This document shows, piece by piece, positions 50,005 through 58,786 of a DNA stretch of 64,000 bases. A program made the translations under genes and the position numbers. Positions within the stretch are counted from its first letter, which is position 1. The number at the start of each line of letters is the position of its first letter. The notes under the pieces were generated by a model. It did not search any database and had not been told where the DNA came from. It worked only from the letters and a program-made list of their open reading frames with translations. Origin of the DNA: Williamsia deligens (GTDB lineage Bacteria; Actinomycetota; Actinomycetes; Mycobacteriales; Mycobacteriaceae); NCBI RefSeq assembly GCF_024171765.1, contig NZ_JAMTCI010000001.1, positions 1,892,557 to 1,956,556 of the forward strand. The letters run 5' to 3'.

Positions 50005-50781
50005 GTGGACATCACCGGAGCAAGTGCAATCGTCACAGGGGCCGCGTCGGGAATCGGCGCCGCCGTCGCCCGCCAGCTGGCGGCCAAGGGAGCCAAGGTC
50101 GTCGTCGCCGACCTGCAGGAGGACAAGGGGACCGAGCTCGCGACCGAGATCGGCGGCGCGTTCGTCAAGGTCGACGTCACCGACACCGCGCAGATCACCG
50201 CCGCCGTGGACAAGGCCCTCGAGCTGGGCCCGCTGCGCGTGCTGGTGAACTCCGCCGGCATCGGGTCGGCGCAGCGCACCATCGGTCGCGACGGCTCCTA
50301 CGACTCGGCGTTCAACCTGGACGTCTACAAGAAGGTCATCGCGATCAACCTGATCGGCACCTTCGACGCGATCCGCCTGGCCGCCACCGCGATGAGCCGC
50401 GGCGAGGAGACCGACACCGGCGAGAAGGGCGCGATCGTCAACATGGCGAGCGTCGCCGCGTTCGACGGGCAGATCGGTCAGGTCGCGTACTCGTCGTCGA
50501 AGGGTGGCGTCGTCGGCATGACCCTGCCGGTCGCCCGTGACCTCGCCGCCGCCAAGATCCGCGTCAACACCGTCGCGCCCGGCCTCATCGACACCCCCAT
50601 CTACGGCGAGGGTGAGGAGTCGGAGAAGTTCAAGGCGCACCTGGGCCAGAGCGTGCTGTTCCCGAACCGCCTCGGACAGCCCGACGAGCTCGCGTCGATG
50701 GTCATCGAGCTGGTCACCAACTCGTACATGAACGCCGAGGTCGTCCGCGTCGACGGTGGCATCCGGATGCCGCCGAAGTAG
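50005..50781 (+). CDS. Short-chain dehydrogenase, 3-hydroxyacyl-CoA dehydrogenase type II-like
   Basis: 258-aa classical SDR. Cofactor motif VTGAASGIG, NSAGIG, catalytic Ser in NMASVAA and YSSSKGG (Tyr/Lys), and the C-terminal VRVDGGIRMPPK. It most resembles HSD17B10/HADH2-type enzymes acting on 3-hydroxyacyl-CoA. It starts with GTG and no ribosome-binding site, probably leaderless. A strong bidirectional hairpin follows. Confidence 0.85.
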   Translation: MDITGASAIVTGAASGIGAAVARQLAAKGAKVVVADLQEDKGTELATEIGGAFVKVDVTDTAQITAAVDKALELGPLRVLVNSAGIGSAQRTIGRDGSYDSAFNLDVYKKVIAINLIGTFDAIRLAATAMSRGEETDTGEKGAIVNMASVAAFDGQIGQVAYSSSKGGVVGMTLPVARDLAAAKIRVNTVAPGLIDTPIYGEGEESEKFKAHLGQSVLFPNRLGQPDELASMVIELVTNSYMNAEVVRVDGGIRMPPK

Positions 50782-50800
50782 GCGACACCCACCTCCCGCT

Positions 50801-50852
50801 ACCGAACCCGCCTCTCGCGACCACTGCCACGGTCGCGGGAGGCGGGTTCGGT
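50801..50852. terminator. Long hairpin between the SDR gene and the PPOX gene
   Basis: A 22-bp stem with a single G-T type mismatch (50801-50822 with 50831-50852) and an 8-nt loop lies between two convergent genes. Its sequence is related to the hairpin at 51304-51375. Confidence 0.8.
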
Positions 50853-50856
50853 CGCG

Positions 50857-51246
50857 TCAGCGGACGGTGCGTGCGGACACGGCCAGATCGTGGGCCTCGG
50901 TGTCCGGCTCGTCGATGCCGAAGCTGATGACCCTGCGTGGGTGTATGCGGATGACCGGAGTCGGACCGTCGATCGCCTCCGCGGTGCCGCGGACCTCGAC
51001 GCAGCGCACCCGCCACGGCGAGACCGATGCGATGTCGTCGACGACGAAGGCGACCCGCCCGTTGTCGCGGATGTTGCGGAACTTCTGACTCGACTCGAGG
51101 TGGTACCCGACGATCTCGATGGTGCCGTCGTCCTCGACTCGAAAACCCACCGGGCTCGCCTGCAGCGTGCCCGAGGGTTGCACCGTCGCCATCCGGCCGA
51201 GGCGTTGGCTGCGCAAGTAGGCGAGTTCGCTTGTTGTGAAGGTCAT
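50857..51246 (-). CDS. PPOX-class F420/FMN-dependent oxidoreductase
   Basis: 129-aa split-barrel flavin protein of the pyridoxamine 5'-phosphate oxidase-like superfamily. It opens with LAYLRSQRLGRMATVQPSG, has VGFRVEDDGTIEIVGYH and SSQKFRNIRDNGRVAFVVDD, typical of F420-dependent PPOX enzymes. Cofactor and substrate are not determined by sequence alone. It lies between two related hairpins. Confidence 0.85.
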   Translation of the reverse strand: MTFTTSELAYLRSQRLGRMATVQPSGTLQASPVGFRVEDDGTIEIVGYHLESSQKFRNIRDNGRVAFVVDDIASVSPWRVRCVEVRGTAEAIDGPTPVIRIHPRRVISFGIDEPDTEAHDLAVSARTVR

Positions 51247-51303
51247 GTCGACACCATCGGACTTCGAGTGCGCTCGAGGTCAAGTGGTGGTGGGGCGGTA
51301 TGT

Positions 51304-51375
51304 ACCTCCCGCTACCCAAAACGCCTCCCGCGACCGTGATTCCGGTCGCGGGAGGCGTTTCTGGTCGCGGGAGGT
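51304..51375. repeat. Nested hairpin related to the one at 50801-50852
   Basis: The inner stem is 18 bp and perfect (51319-51336 with 51343-51360), with a 6-nt loop. An outer 9-bp stem (51304-51312 with 51367-51375) surrounds it. The left arm CTCCCGCTACCCAAAACGCC closely resembles the sequence at 50793-50812. It sits between the PPOX promoter side and the 3' end of the fadE5-like gene, so it may terminate the latter. Confidence 0.8.
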
Positions 51376-51384
51376 GCGAAACCG

Positions 51385-53217
51385 TCAGAACGCGGCTTCG
51401 TCGAGCTCCATCGCATCGTTGTCGATGTTCTCGATGACGGTGCGGGTCGAGGTGAGCAGCGGCAGCATGTTCTTGGCGAAGAACGACGCGACGCCGATCT
51501 TGCCCTCGTAGAACGACTTGTCCGCACCCGAGGCGCCGCCGTCGAGCGCGGCGATGGCGATCTCGGCCTGGCGCAGCAGCAACCAGCCGATCATCAGGTC
51601 GCCGACCGACATGAGGAAGCGCACCGAGCCGAGACCCACCTTGTACAGCTCGGCGGAGTTCTCCTGCGCGCCCATGAGGAAGCCGGTCAGCGTGGCCGCC
51701 ATGCCCTGCACGTCGTCGAGAGCGGTCTTGAGCAGCTGGCGCTCGGTCTTGAGGCGACCGTTGCCCGCCTCCGACTCGATGAACGAGCTGATCTGGCCGG
51801 ACACGTGCGCGAGCGCCTGGCCCTTGTCGCGGATGATCTTCCGGAAGAAGAAGTCCTGCGCCTGGATGGCCGTGGTGCCCTCGTACAGGGTGTCGATCTT
51901 CGAGTCACGGATGTACTGCTCGATCGGGTAGTCCTGCAGGAAGCCCGAGCCGCCGAGGGTCTGGAGGGACTCGGTCAGCGTGCCGTAGGCGCGCTCGGAG
52001 CCGACACCCTTGACGATCGGGAGCAGCAGGTCGTTGACCTTGAACGCCATCTCCTTGTCGGCGCCGGAGACGATGCGCGCGGCGGCCTCGTCCTGGTGCG
52101 ACGCGGTGTAGAGGTAGATCGCGCGCAGGCCCTCGGCGTACGCCTTCTGCGTGAGCAGTGCGCGACGCACGTCGGGGTGGTGGGTGATGGTGACGCGCGG
52201 TGCGGTCTTGTCCGTCATCTGCGTCATGTCGGCGCCCTGCACACGCTGCTTGGCGTAGTCGAGTGCGGTGAGGTAACCGGCCGACAGCGTGGCGATGGCC
52301 TTGGTGCCCACCATCATCCGGGCGTGCTCGATGACGTCGAACATCTGCGCGATGCCGTCGTGGACCTCGCCGACGAGCCAGCCCTTGGCCGGGATGCCGT
52401 GCTGGCCGAAGGTGACCTCACAGGTCGCGGAGACCTTGAGGCCCATCTTGTGCTCGACGTTGGTGACGAAGACACCGTTGCGCTCGCCGAGCTCACCGGT
52501 CTCGTGGTCGAAGTGGAACTTCGGCACGAAGAACAGCGACAGGCCCTTGGTGCCGGGGCGCGCGCCCTCGGGGCGGGCCAGCACCAGGTGGAAGATGTTC
52601 TCGGTCATGTCCTGGTCGGCGGAGGTGATGAACCGCTTCACGCCGTCGATGTGCCAGGTGCCGTCGTCCTGCTGGACCGCCTTGGTGCGGGCGGCGCCGA
52701 CGTCGGAGCCGGCGTCGGGCTCGGTGAGGACCATGGTGGCGCCCCAGCCGCGCTCGGCGCAGATCTCCGCCCACTTCTTCTGCTCGTCGGTGCCGTTGTT
52801 CCAGAAGATCTCGGAGAAGCCGGTGCCGGCGCCGTACATGAACAGCGCGGGGTTGGCGCCCAGGATCATCTCGCTGATGGCCCAGAACAGGGTGCGCGGG
52901 GCGGGCATGCCACCGAGCTCCTCGACGATGCCGACCTTGTCCCAGCCGGCGTCCATGAACGCCTTGTAGGACTTCTTGAACGACTCGGGCAGCGTGACCG
53001 TGTGGTTCTCGGGGTCGAAGACCGGCGGGTTGCGGTCGGAATCGGCGAACGACTCGGCGATGGGGCCCTCGGCGAGGGTCCGCACCTCCTTGAGCATGTC
53101 GATCGCCGTCTCGCGGTCCAGGTCACCGAAGTCGCCACTGGCGAAGACCTCGTCGAGCTTGAACAGCTCGAAGAGGTTGAACTCGAGGTCGCGCAGGTTG
53201 CTCTTGTAATGGCCCAT
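51385..53217 (-). CDS. fadE5: Acyl-CoA dehydrogenase, FadE5-like
   Basis: 610-aa long-form acyl-CoA dehydrogenase, FAD-dependent, catalysing the first step of beta-oxidation. Motifs: [45 protein letters not shown] and [18 protein letters not shown]. The length fits mycobacterial FadE5 (about 611 aa). The start MGHYKSN at 53217 has AAAGGAA 7 nt upstream; a longer reading to 53304 would run through the operator. It shares an operator palindrome with fabG4-fadA2. In M. tuberculosis the three genes are adjacent; here they are 50 kb apart. Confidence 0.92.
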   Translation of the reverse strand: MGHYKSNLRDLEFNLFELFKLDEVFASGDFGDLDRETAIDMLKEVRTLAEGPIAESFADSDRNPPVFDPENHTVTLPESFKKSYKAFMDAGWDKVGIVEELGGMPAPRTLFWAISEMILGANPALFMYGAGTGFSEIFWNNGTDEQKKWAEICAERGWGATMVLTEPDAGSDVGAARTKAVQQDDGTWHIDGVKRFITSADQDMTENIFHLVLARPEGARPGTKGLSLFFVPKFHFDHETGELGERNGVFVTNVEHKMGLKVSATCEVTFGQHGIPAKGWLVGEVHDGIAQMFDVIEHARMMVGTKAIATLSAGYLTALDYAKQRVQGADMTQMTDKTAPRVTITHHPDVRRALLTQKAYAEGLRAIYLYTASHQDEAAARIVSGADKEMAFKVNDLLLPIVKGVGSERAYGTLTESLQTLGGSGFLQDYPIEQYIRDSKIDTLYEGTTAIQAQDFFFRKIIRDKGQALAHVSGQISSFIESEAGNGRLKTERQLLKTALDDVQGMAATLTGFLMGAQENSAELYKVGLGSVRFLMSVGDLMIGWLLLRQAEIAIAALDGGASGADKSFYEGKIGVASFFAKNMLPLLTSTRTVIENIDNDAMELDEAAF

Positions 53218-53296
53218 GACTGTTCCTTTGTCGCCGGGGTGGTGTCGAGCGGGGTGAGGACCTGCCGCGGACCGTCGTTGTTGGCCGCCCGGTAAG

Positions 53297-53310
53297 TTAC
53301 TCACGGGTAA
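53297..53310. promoter_or_regulatory. Palindromic operator upstream of the fadE5-like gene
   Basis: TTACTCACGGGTAA, one mismatch from symmetric, matches the fabG4-fadA2 site with the same spacing. It lies 80 bp upstream of the ATG in a 200-bp gap that otherwise shows nothing. Confidence 0.6.
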
Positions 53311-53417
53311 TAAGACGAATATACCTGCTGTGCGGTCCGACGAACAACCATCGGTTTTCGACGTGTGACCTGCGCCGCATCGCCCCGGCGATGTGGTGTG
53401 GGAGCCCCGGTGACGGG

Positions 53418-53999
53418 TCAGCTGCGGGTCGGCAGGAGACGCAGCAGCCGAGGGCGCGCGGGGGCCGCGTCCGCGGTACGCACCTCACGGAGGAACGGGG
53501 CCCGTGCCCGCACCGCCTCCGCGAAGCGGTCGGTCAGGGTGACGTCGGCCGCGGGGCAGTGCGAACACGCGCCGTCCAGGGCCACGGTGATCACGCCGTC
53601 GCTCGCGTCGACGACGGTGAGCGCCCCGCCGTGCGTGGCGATGAACGCGCCGACGTCGCCGGCGAGAACCGCCTCGGCGGCGGCGCGCAGCACGTCGTCG
53701 GGAGTCGAGTCCTGCGCCGGACCCCACGCCGACGGATCGGCGAGATCCGCCGAGAGAGCGGCACGGATGCGGGTCCCCTCCGACCGCCAGGTGTGGCCGG
53801 GGGTGAGCGTGACGAGCACGGCGGCCGGTTCCACGACGACGGACGAGACGACCGCGGCGTCGATCAGCGCGGCGAGCTGCGGGGGAGCGACGCCGAGCGG
53901 TCCCACGAAGGGCAGCGACCCGGCGGGCACGATCCACCGGACGGTGTCGGGCCTGTCGGCCACCGCCTCCGGGTGCACGGGGACACCGGCGGCGCTCAC
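53418..53999 (-). CDS. NifU/Nfu-like iron-sulfur scaffold protein coupled to feoB
   Basis: 193-aa protein. The C-terminal ~70 residues are NifU-like, with the cluster-binding pair in [16 protein letters not shown]. The first ~100 residues resemble an Nfu N-terminal domain ([18 protein letters not shown]). GTG at 53999 overlaps the feoB stop (GTGA), so it is translated with FeoB. It may hand incoming ferrous iron to Fe-S assembly or replace the FeoC component; this is inference. Confidence 0.82.
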   Translation of the reverse strand: MSAAGVPVHPEAVADRPDTVRWIVPAGSLPFVGPLGVAPPQLAALIDAAVVSSVVVEPAAVLVTLTPGHTWRSEGTRIRAALSADLADPSAWGPAQDSTPDDVLRAAAEAVLAGDVGAFIATHGGALTVVDASDGVITVALDGACSHCPAADVTLTDRFAEAVRARAPFLREVRTADAAPARPRLLRLLPTRS

Positions 54000-55960
54000 A
54001 CGACCGCCGCGACGACGGTCCGCGCGAGGAACGCCATGCCCCAGGCGAGGACGAACAGGTAGCCGAAGGCGAGCGCGGGCCACCGCCAGGACCCGGACTC
54101 GCGCCGCAACACCGCGATCGTCGACATGCACTGCAGCGCGTAGAGGAAGAACACGAGCAGCGCCGTGATCGTGGGAGCGGTGAAGAGTGGTTGACCGGCC
54201 CGGGGACCGTCGGAGACCCTCAGCGACTTCAGGGCCTGGGCGGGGTCGTCGGGGTCGGTGGCCGCGGCAACCTGGCCCAGCGTCGCGACGAACGTCTCGC
54301 GGGCCGAGAGCGACGCCAGCACACCGACGTTGATCCGCCAGTCGAACCCGAGCGGCTCGAACACCGGCTCGATGAACCGGCCGACGGAGGCCGCGGCGCT
54401 GTGGTCGATGACGTACGCCGACGTCGCGGTGTTGTCGGCGGGGTCGATCCCGGCGGCGCGGAAGTCGGCGTCGGACCGCGTGGGCAGGTTGAGCAGCAGC
54501 CAGAGCGCCACGGTCGTCAGGAAGATGATGACGAAGACCTTGCGCACGAAGCCCTTGCAGGCGTCGAACACGCTGAGCAGCACCGACCGCACCGACGGGA
54601 GCCGGTAGGGCGGCATCTCCATGTAGAAGGGCAACAGGGGACCGGCGCCCGGACGGAACTTGCTGAAGGCCCAGGCACTGGCCATCGCCGACACCGCTCC
54701 ACCGAGGTACAGCGCGAACATGACGACGCCCTGCGCACCGAACGGTCCGACGTGGGCGTCGCGGCTGACGAGGAGTCCGACCAGCAGCACGTAGACGGTG
54801 AGTCGGGCGGAGCAGGTCATCAGCGGCGCCGACATCATCGTCGCGATGCGGTCCCGCATCGACGGCAACGTGCGGGTGGCCATGATCCCGGGGATCGCGC
54901 ACGCCAGCGACGAGAGCAGTGCGACGAACGCCCTGCCCTCGAGGCCCGCCGTCGACATCACCTTGTCCATGAGGAACGCGGCACGGGCCATGTACCCGAC
55001 ACCCTCGAGCAGGGCGATGAGGATGAACAGCAGGGCGATCTGCGGGAGGAAGACCAGCACCGACCCCACGCCGCCGAGGATCGCGTCGGACAGGAAGCTG
55101 GACAACCAGCCGATGGTCACGTGCTGCTGTACCTGGTCGCCGAGGTAGGTGAAGAACGCCTGCACCTGATCCTGCAGCGGGGTGGCGACGGTGAAGATGA
55201 TCTGGAAGAACGCGAACATCGTCACGAAGAAGACGAGGGTGCCCCACACGGGGTGCAGCAGGACCGCGTCGATCCGCCGGGTGCGGCGATCGAGCTCGGG
55301 CACCCGGTAGGACGCGCTCGTCAGCACCGACTCGATCCACGTGCCGACCTCGTCGACCGCGGTGGGCGGGTCCACGACCGGGGTCGACCAGGACGCGGGG
55401 TCCGCAGCGAGTTCCCGCAGGGGTCCGAGCTGCGATCGCCGGCCACCAGTCACCGCGACGACCGGGACGCCGAGCGCGCGGGACAGTGCGCCGATGTCGA
55501 TCGACCCCTGGCGGCGGATGAGCTCGTCGGTGAATGTCAGGACGACGCACGTCGGCAGTCCCGTGCCCACCACCTGCGCGAACATCGCCAGCGAGCGGCG
55601 CAGTGTGGTGGCGTCGAGGGTGACGACGACGGCGTCGGGGGTGTCGGTGGCGAGGTGGTCGCGGTCGAGGACGTCGGCGACGATCTGCTCGTCGGGGCTG
55701 ATCGGGTCGAGGCTGTACGTCCCCGGGAGGTCTTCGAGGACCACCGTGTCGCGGGCCGCGCCGGGGATGTCGTCGAGAGCGACGCGTCCCTCGTATCGGG
55801 CGACGGTGACGCCGGGGTAGTTGCCGGTCTTGGCCCGCAGACCGGTCAGGGCGTTGAAGAGGGTCGTTTTGCCCGAGTTGGGACTGCCGACCAGGGCGAG
55901 GCGTGCGGTGTCCGTGGGAGCGCCCGCAGTTGCGGGGCCGCCGTGGGGACCGCAGCTCAC
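53996..55960 (-). CDS. feoB: Ferrous iron transporter FeoB
   Basis: 654-aa GTP-dependent ferrous iron permease. N-terminal G domain: GSPNSGKTT (G1), TGNYPGVTV (G2), LEDLPGTYSL (G3); a TFTDE segment stands where G4 NxxD is expected, so G4 is atypical. The gate domains follow, with LSSLACAIPGIMATRT and SARETFVATLG, two FeoB membrane hallmarks. The GTG at 55960 overlaps the feoA stop. It imports Fe2+ and complements the Fe3+-siderophore system at the other end of the window. Confidence 0.93.
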   Translation of the reverse strand: MSCGPHGGPATAGAPTDTARLALVGSPNSGKTTLFNALTGLRAKTGNYPGVTVARYEGRVALDDIPGAARDTVVLEDLPGTYSLDPISPDEQIVADVLDRDHLATDTPDAVVVTLDATTLRRSLAMFAQVVGTGLPTCVVLTFTDELIRRQGSIDIGALSRALGVPVVAVTGGRRSQLGPLRELAADPASWSTPVVDPPTAVDEVGTWIESVLTSASYRVPELDRRTRRIDAVLLHPVWGTLVFFVTMFAFFQIIFTVATPLQDQVQAFFTYLGDQVQQHVTIGWLSSFLSDAILGGVGSVLVFLPQIALLFILIALLEGVGYMARAAFLMDKVMSTAGLEGRAFVALLSSLACAIPGIMATRTLPSMRDRIATMMSAPLMTCSARLTVYVLLVGLLVSRDAHVGPFGAQGVVMFALYLGGAVSAMASAWAFSKFRPGAGPLLPFYMEMPPYRLPSVRSVLLSVFDACKGFVRKVFVIIFLTTVALWLLLNLPTRSDADFRAAGIDPADNTATSAYVIDHSAAASVGRFIEPVFEPLGFDWRINVGVLASLSARETFVATLGQVAAATDPDDPAQALKSLRVSDGPRAGQPLFTAPTITALLVFFLYALQCMSTIAVLRRESGSWRWPALAFGYLFVLAWGMAFLARTVVAAVV

Positions 55961-56286
55961 CGGTGTGCGGGGCCTGCGGTGCGGTCGACCTTGATGCAGC
56001 GGGCCTGGCCGCGGCGCAGCGCGATCTCGTACCCGGCGACGCGGACCACGACAGGTCCGCCCATCGGCGCGCGACGCACGACGGCGATCTCGGCGCCGGG
56101 GATGAACCCCAGGTCGAAGTAGCGGCGGGCGGTGGCGGGGTCTGCGGCCTCGCACAGGCGGGCCACCACCGCGTGGGAGCCGGGACGCAGGTCGGCGACG
56201 GTGTCCTCGACCGCGGTGTCGGGTGCCGCGGTGGTGGGCAGGGAGCCCACGACACGCGAACCGAGACGCTCGGTCATCACCGACAT
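55957..56286 (-). CDS. feoA: Ferrous iron transport protein FeoA
   Basis: 109-aa SH3-like FeoA, a small cytosolic partner of FeoB. Core: ARRYFDLGFIPGAEIAVVRR and VRVAGYEIALRRGQARCI. I chose ATG 56286 (GAGGAG 6 nt upstream); ATG 56292 is also in frame. Upstream DNA contains overlapping inverted repeats (for example GGCAGG-N5-CCTGCC at 56309-56325), but only a poor match to the iron box. Confidence 0.88.
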   Translation of the reverse strand: MSVMTERLGSRVVGSLPTTAAPDTAVEDTVADLRPGSHAVVARLCEAADPATARRYFDLGFIPGAEIAVVRRAPMGGPVVVRVAGYEIALRRGQARCIKVDRTAGPAHR

Positions 56287-56390
56287 GCCCATCTCCTCGC
56301 CGCATCCGGCAGGTCAGCCCTGCCTCACCTATCTGACTGAGGCGAGCATAACCACACCCTGCCGATCCCCGCTACGTCCGATTTGCCAGC

Positions 56391-57167
56391 TCAGAGGGCT
56401 TCGCGCAGGTACGCCAGATCGTCGGCCATGCCCTCGCCGGGGGTCTCGAGGATCACGGGCGCCCCAGCTGTACGGATGACCTCGACGAGGACCTCGTTGT
56501 CGATCTCGCCGTCGGCGAGGTTGGCGTGGCGGTCGCGGCCCGAGTCGAACTCGTCGCGGGAGTTGTTCAGGTGCACCAGGTCGATACGGCCGGTGATGTC
56601 CTTGACCCGCTCGACGATGCCGACGAGGTCCTCGCCGCCCGCCCAGGCGTGACACGTGTCGAGGCAGAAACCCGCGTCGTCGAAGTCGCCGACCTGCTCC
56701 CACAACCGCTCGATGGCGTCGAGGTGGCGGGCCATGGCGTTGTCCCCGCCTGCGGTGTTCTCGATGAAGATGGGGACGGCGAACCCGCCCTTGTCGGCCT
56801 GACGCTCGAACAGCTTGCGCCAGTTGACGAATCCCTCGCCCGCGTCCTCGCCGTCACGGAGGTGCCCGCCGTGGACCACGAGGCCGATCGCGCCGAGGTC
56901 GGCGGCCGCCTTCGCCTGCTGTTCGACGGCCTTGCGCGACGGCATCCGCAGCCGGTTGTTCAGGCTGGCGACGTTGATGATGTACGACGAGTGGACGACC
57001 ACGTCGATCGGCGACGAGCGGATCCGCTCGGCGTCGGGATGGTCCTTCGGCGCCGGCATCTTCCGGTCCTGCGGGTCCACCACGAACATCTGGAGCAGGT
57101 CGGCCCCGAGGTCCTCCGCGGCCCCGATCGGATCGTCGTCACTGCGCACGTGCGCTCCCAATCGCAT
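56391..57167 (-). CDS. nfo: Endonuclease IV (AP endonuclease, family 2)
   Basis: 258-aa DNA repair enzyme that incises at abasic sites. Metal-binding motifs of the Nfo TIM barrel are present: VVHSSYIINVAS, LVVHGGHL, FIENTAGG, CLDTCHAWAGGED, HLNNSRDEFDSGRDRHANL and LETPG. Length suits the short actinobacterial form. It diverges from the WS/DGAT gene across 113 bp. Confidence 0.92.
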   Translation of the reverse strand: MRLGAHVRSDDDPIGAAEDLGADLLQMFVVDPQDRKMPAPKDHPDAERIRSSPIDVVVHSSYIINVASLNNRLRMPSRKAVEQQAKAAADLGAIGLVVHGGHLRDGEDAGEGFVNWRKLFERQADKGGFAVPIFIENTAGGDNAMARHLDAIERLWEQVGDFDDAGFCLDTCHAWAGGEDLVGIVERVKDITGRIDLVHLNNSRDEFDSGRDRHANLADGEIDNEVLVEVIRTAGAPVILETPGEGMADDLAYLREAL

Positions 57168-57280
57168 GGGTCAGACACTAGTCCGACGGGGTTGCCGGAA
57201 CGGGTGACAGCCGTCCGGGACGGGGACACTATGGACGGTGTCCGCGCAGGTGCGCGGCACCGGCGACGGGGGTTTCGGAC

Positions 57281-58687
57281 ATGGAGCGGTTGAGCGGACT
57301 CGACGCATCGTTTCTGTACCTGGAGACCAGGTCGATGCTCATGCAGGTCGTCGGGATGATCGAGATCGACCCGTCGACGGTCCCCGGGGGATGGTCGTTC
57401 GACCGGATGCTGCGTGAGATGGACCGTCGCATCACCGCGATGCCGACGTTCCGACGCAAGCTGCACGACTCGCTGTTCAACCTCGACCACCCGGTGTGGA
57501 TCGAGGACAAGTCCTTCGACATCGAGCGGCACGTCCACCGTGTCGCTCTCCCCGACACCGGCGGCGACACCGAGCTCGCCGACTTCTGCGCCCACATCGC
57601 GGGCGTCCCGCTCGACCGCAGCAAACCGCTCTGGGAGCTGTGGGTCATCGAGGGACGGCCCCACGGCAACATCTCGATCATGCTGCGGATGCACCATGCG
57701 AGCGTCGACGGCGTGTCCGCTGCGGATCTCCTGGCGCAGCTGTGCTCGCTGACCCCCGAGGCGCCGGATCTCGACGAGGAGAAGACCGGTGCCTCGGCGG
57801 GAGGGGCGTCACTGCCGGCGTTGGTGGCCGACGGGCTGGTGAACTTCGCGGTCCGTCGCCCCATCTCGATCGCGCGCATGCTGCCGCAGACCGCCCGGGT
57901 GCCGTTCCAGTGGATCAGCCGATCCCGCAACGACGAGGCCATGCCGGCGCCGTTCAGCGCACCGCGGGTCGCGTTCAACGGGACCATCACCCCGCACCGG
58001 TCGATCGCCTTCACGCAGATCTCCCTCGACGACATCAAGACGATCAAGAACCACTTCGACGTCACGGTCAACGACGTGGTGATGGCGGTGTGCGCGGGTG
58101 GTCTGCGTGCCTACCTCGAGCAGACCGACGATCTGCCGGACAAGCCGCTCGTCGCCGCGGTCCCGGTGTCGACACACGACGAGGGCGACGACGACCGGTT
58201 GGTCGTCGCGGGCACCAACAAGGTGACCGCGATGATGATGAAGCTCCCCACCGACGTCGCCGACCCGGTCGCCCGCATCGAGGCGATGCGGGAGGCGTCG
58301 ACGCGGGCGAAGGCGCACCACAAGACGCTCGACGCGACCCTGCTGCGGGGGTGGGCCCAGCTGATGCCGCCCATGACGATGGGCGCTCTGGTGCGCCTGT
58401 ACTCGAACTACCACCTGGCCGATCGCCACCCCGTCGCGGTCAACGTGATCATCTCGAACGTCCCCGGGCCCCCCTTCCCGATGTACTTCCTCGGGTCGAG
58501 GATCCGGGCCCTGTTCCCCCTGGGTCCGATCGCCGACGGGATGGGGCTGAACCTCACCGTCATGTCCTGCGACGGCCAGATGAACTTCGGCGCCATCGCC
58601 TGCAAGGAGCAGATGCCCGACGCGTGGCCCTTCATGCGCGCCATCGAGGACGAGGTGAAGGCGCTGCTCTCGGAGTGCGACCGCTGA
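57281..58687 (+). CDS. Wax ester synthase/diacylglycerol acyltransferase (WS/DGAT)
   Basis: 468-aa O-acyltransferase making triacylglycerol or wax ester from acyl-CoA. The catalytic motif is MHHASVDGVSA. The N-terminus ERLSGLDASFLYLE, the C-terminal block NVIISNVPGPPFPMYFLG and the internal VNDVVMAVCAGGLR are all family hallmarks. It stands alone, immediately upstream of the P450 gene, so stored lipid could be linked to alkane-derived alcohols or acids; the substrate range is not readable. Confidence 0.92.
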   Translation: MERLSGLDASFLYLETRSMLMQVVGMIEIDPSTVPGGWSFDRMLREMDRRITAMPTFRRKLHDSLFNLDHPVWIEDKSFDIERHVHRVALPDTGGDTELADFCAHIAGVPLDRSKPLWELWVIEGRPHGNISIMLRMHHASVDGVSAADLLAQLCSLTPEAPDLDEEKTGASAGGASLPALVADGLVNFAVRRPISIARMLPQTARVPFQWISRSRNDEAMPAPFSAPRVAFNGTITPHRSIAFTQISLDDIKTIKNHFDVTVNDVVMAVCAGGLRAYLEQTDDLPDKPLVAAVPVSTHDEGDDDRLVVAGTNKVTAMMMKLPTDVADPVARIEAMREASTRAKAHHKTLDATLLRGWAQLMPPMTMGALVRLYSNYHLADRHPVAVNVIISNVPGPPFPMYFLGSRIRALFPLGPIADGMGLNLTVMSCDGQMNFGAIACKEQMPDAWPFMRAIEDEVKALLSECDR

Positions 58688-58698
58688 TCTGAGAAGGC

Positions 58699-58723
58699 GC
58701 GACAAAAGTGCTCGCAGTGTCGC
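58699..58723. promoter_or_regulatory. Inverted repeat in the promoter of the CYP153 fusion gene
   Basis: GCGACA and TGTCGC, perfect 6-bp arms separated by 13 nt, lie about 65 bp upstream of the start and just before a possible -10 (TATGCT). A candidate operator for the nearby TetR regulator (61264-61821); inferred. Confidence 0.4.
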
Positions 58724-58786
58724 AGGCGGAGACGTATGCTTCCCTCGTGTCGTCCTCCCCGGACTCGAGCGAAAGCGGTTGTCGTG

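Noticed and set aside
50793-51375. Possible CRISPR-like repeat pair around the PPOX gene
   Set aside because: Only two divergent palindromic copies are seen, separated by a gene, with no regular spacers and no cas genes.
56290-56345. Iron box upstream of feoA
   Set aside because: The best 19-mer I could align matches only about 11 of 19 positions; other inverted repeats there have no known regulator.
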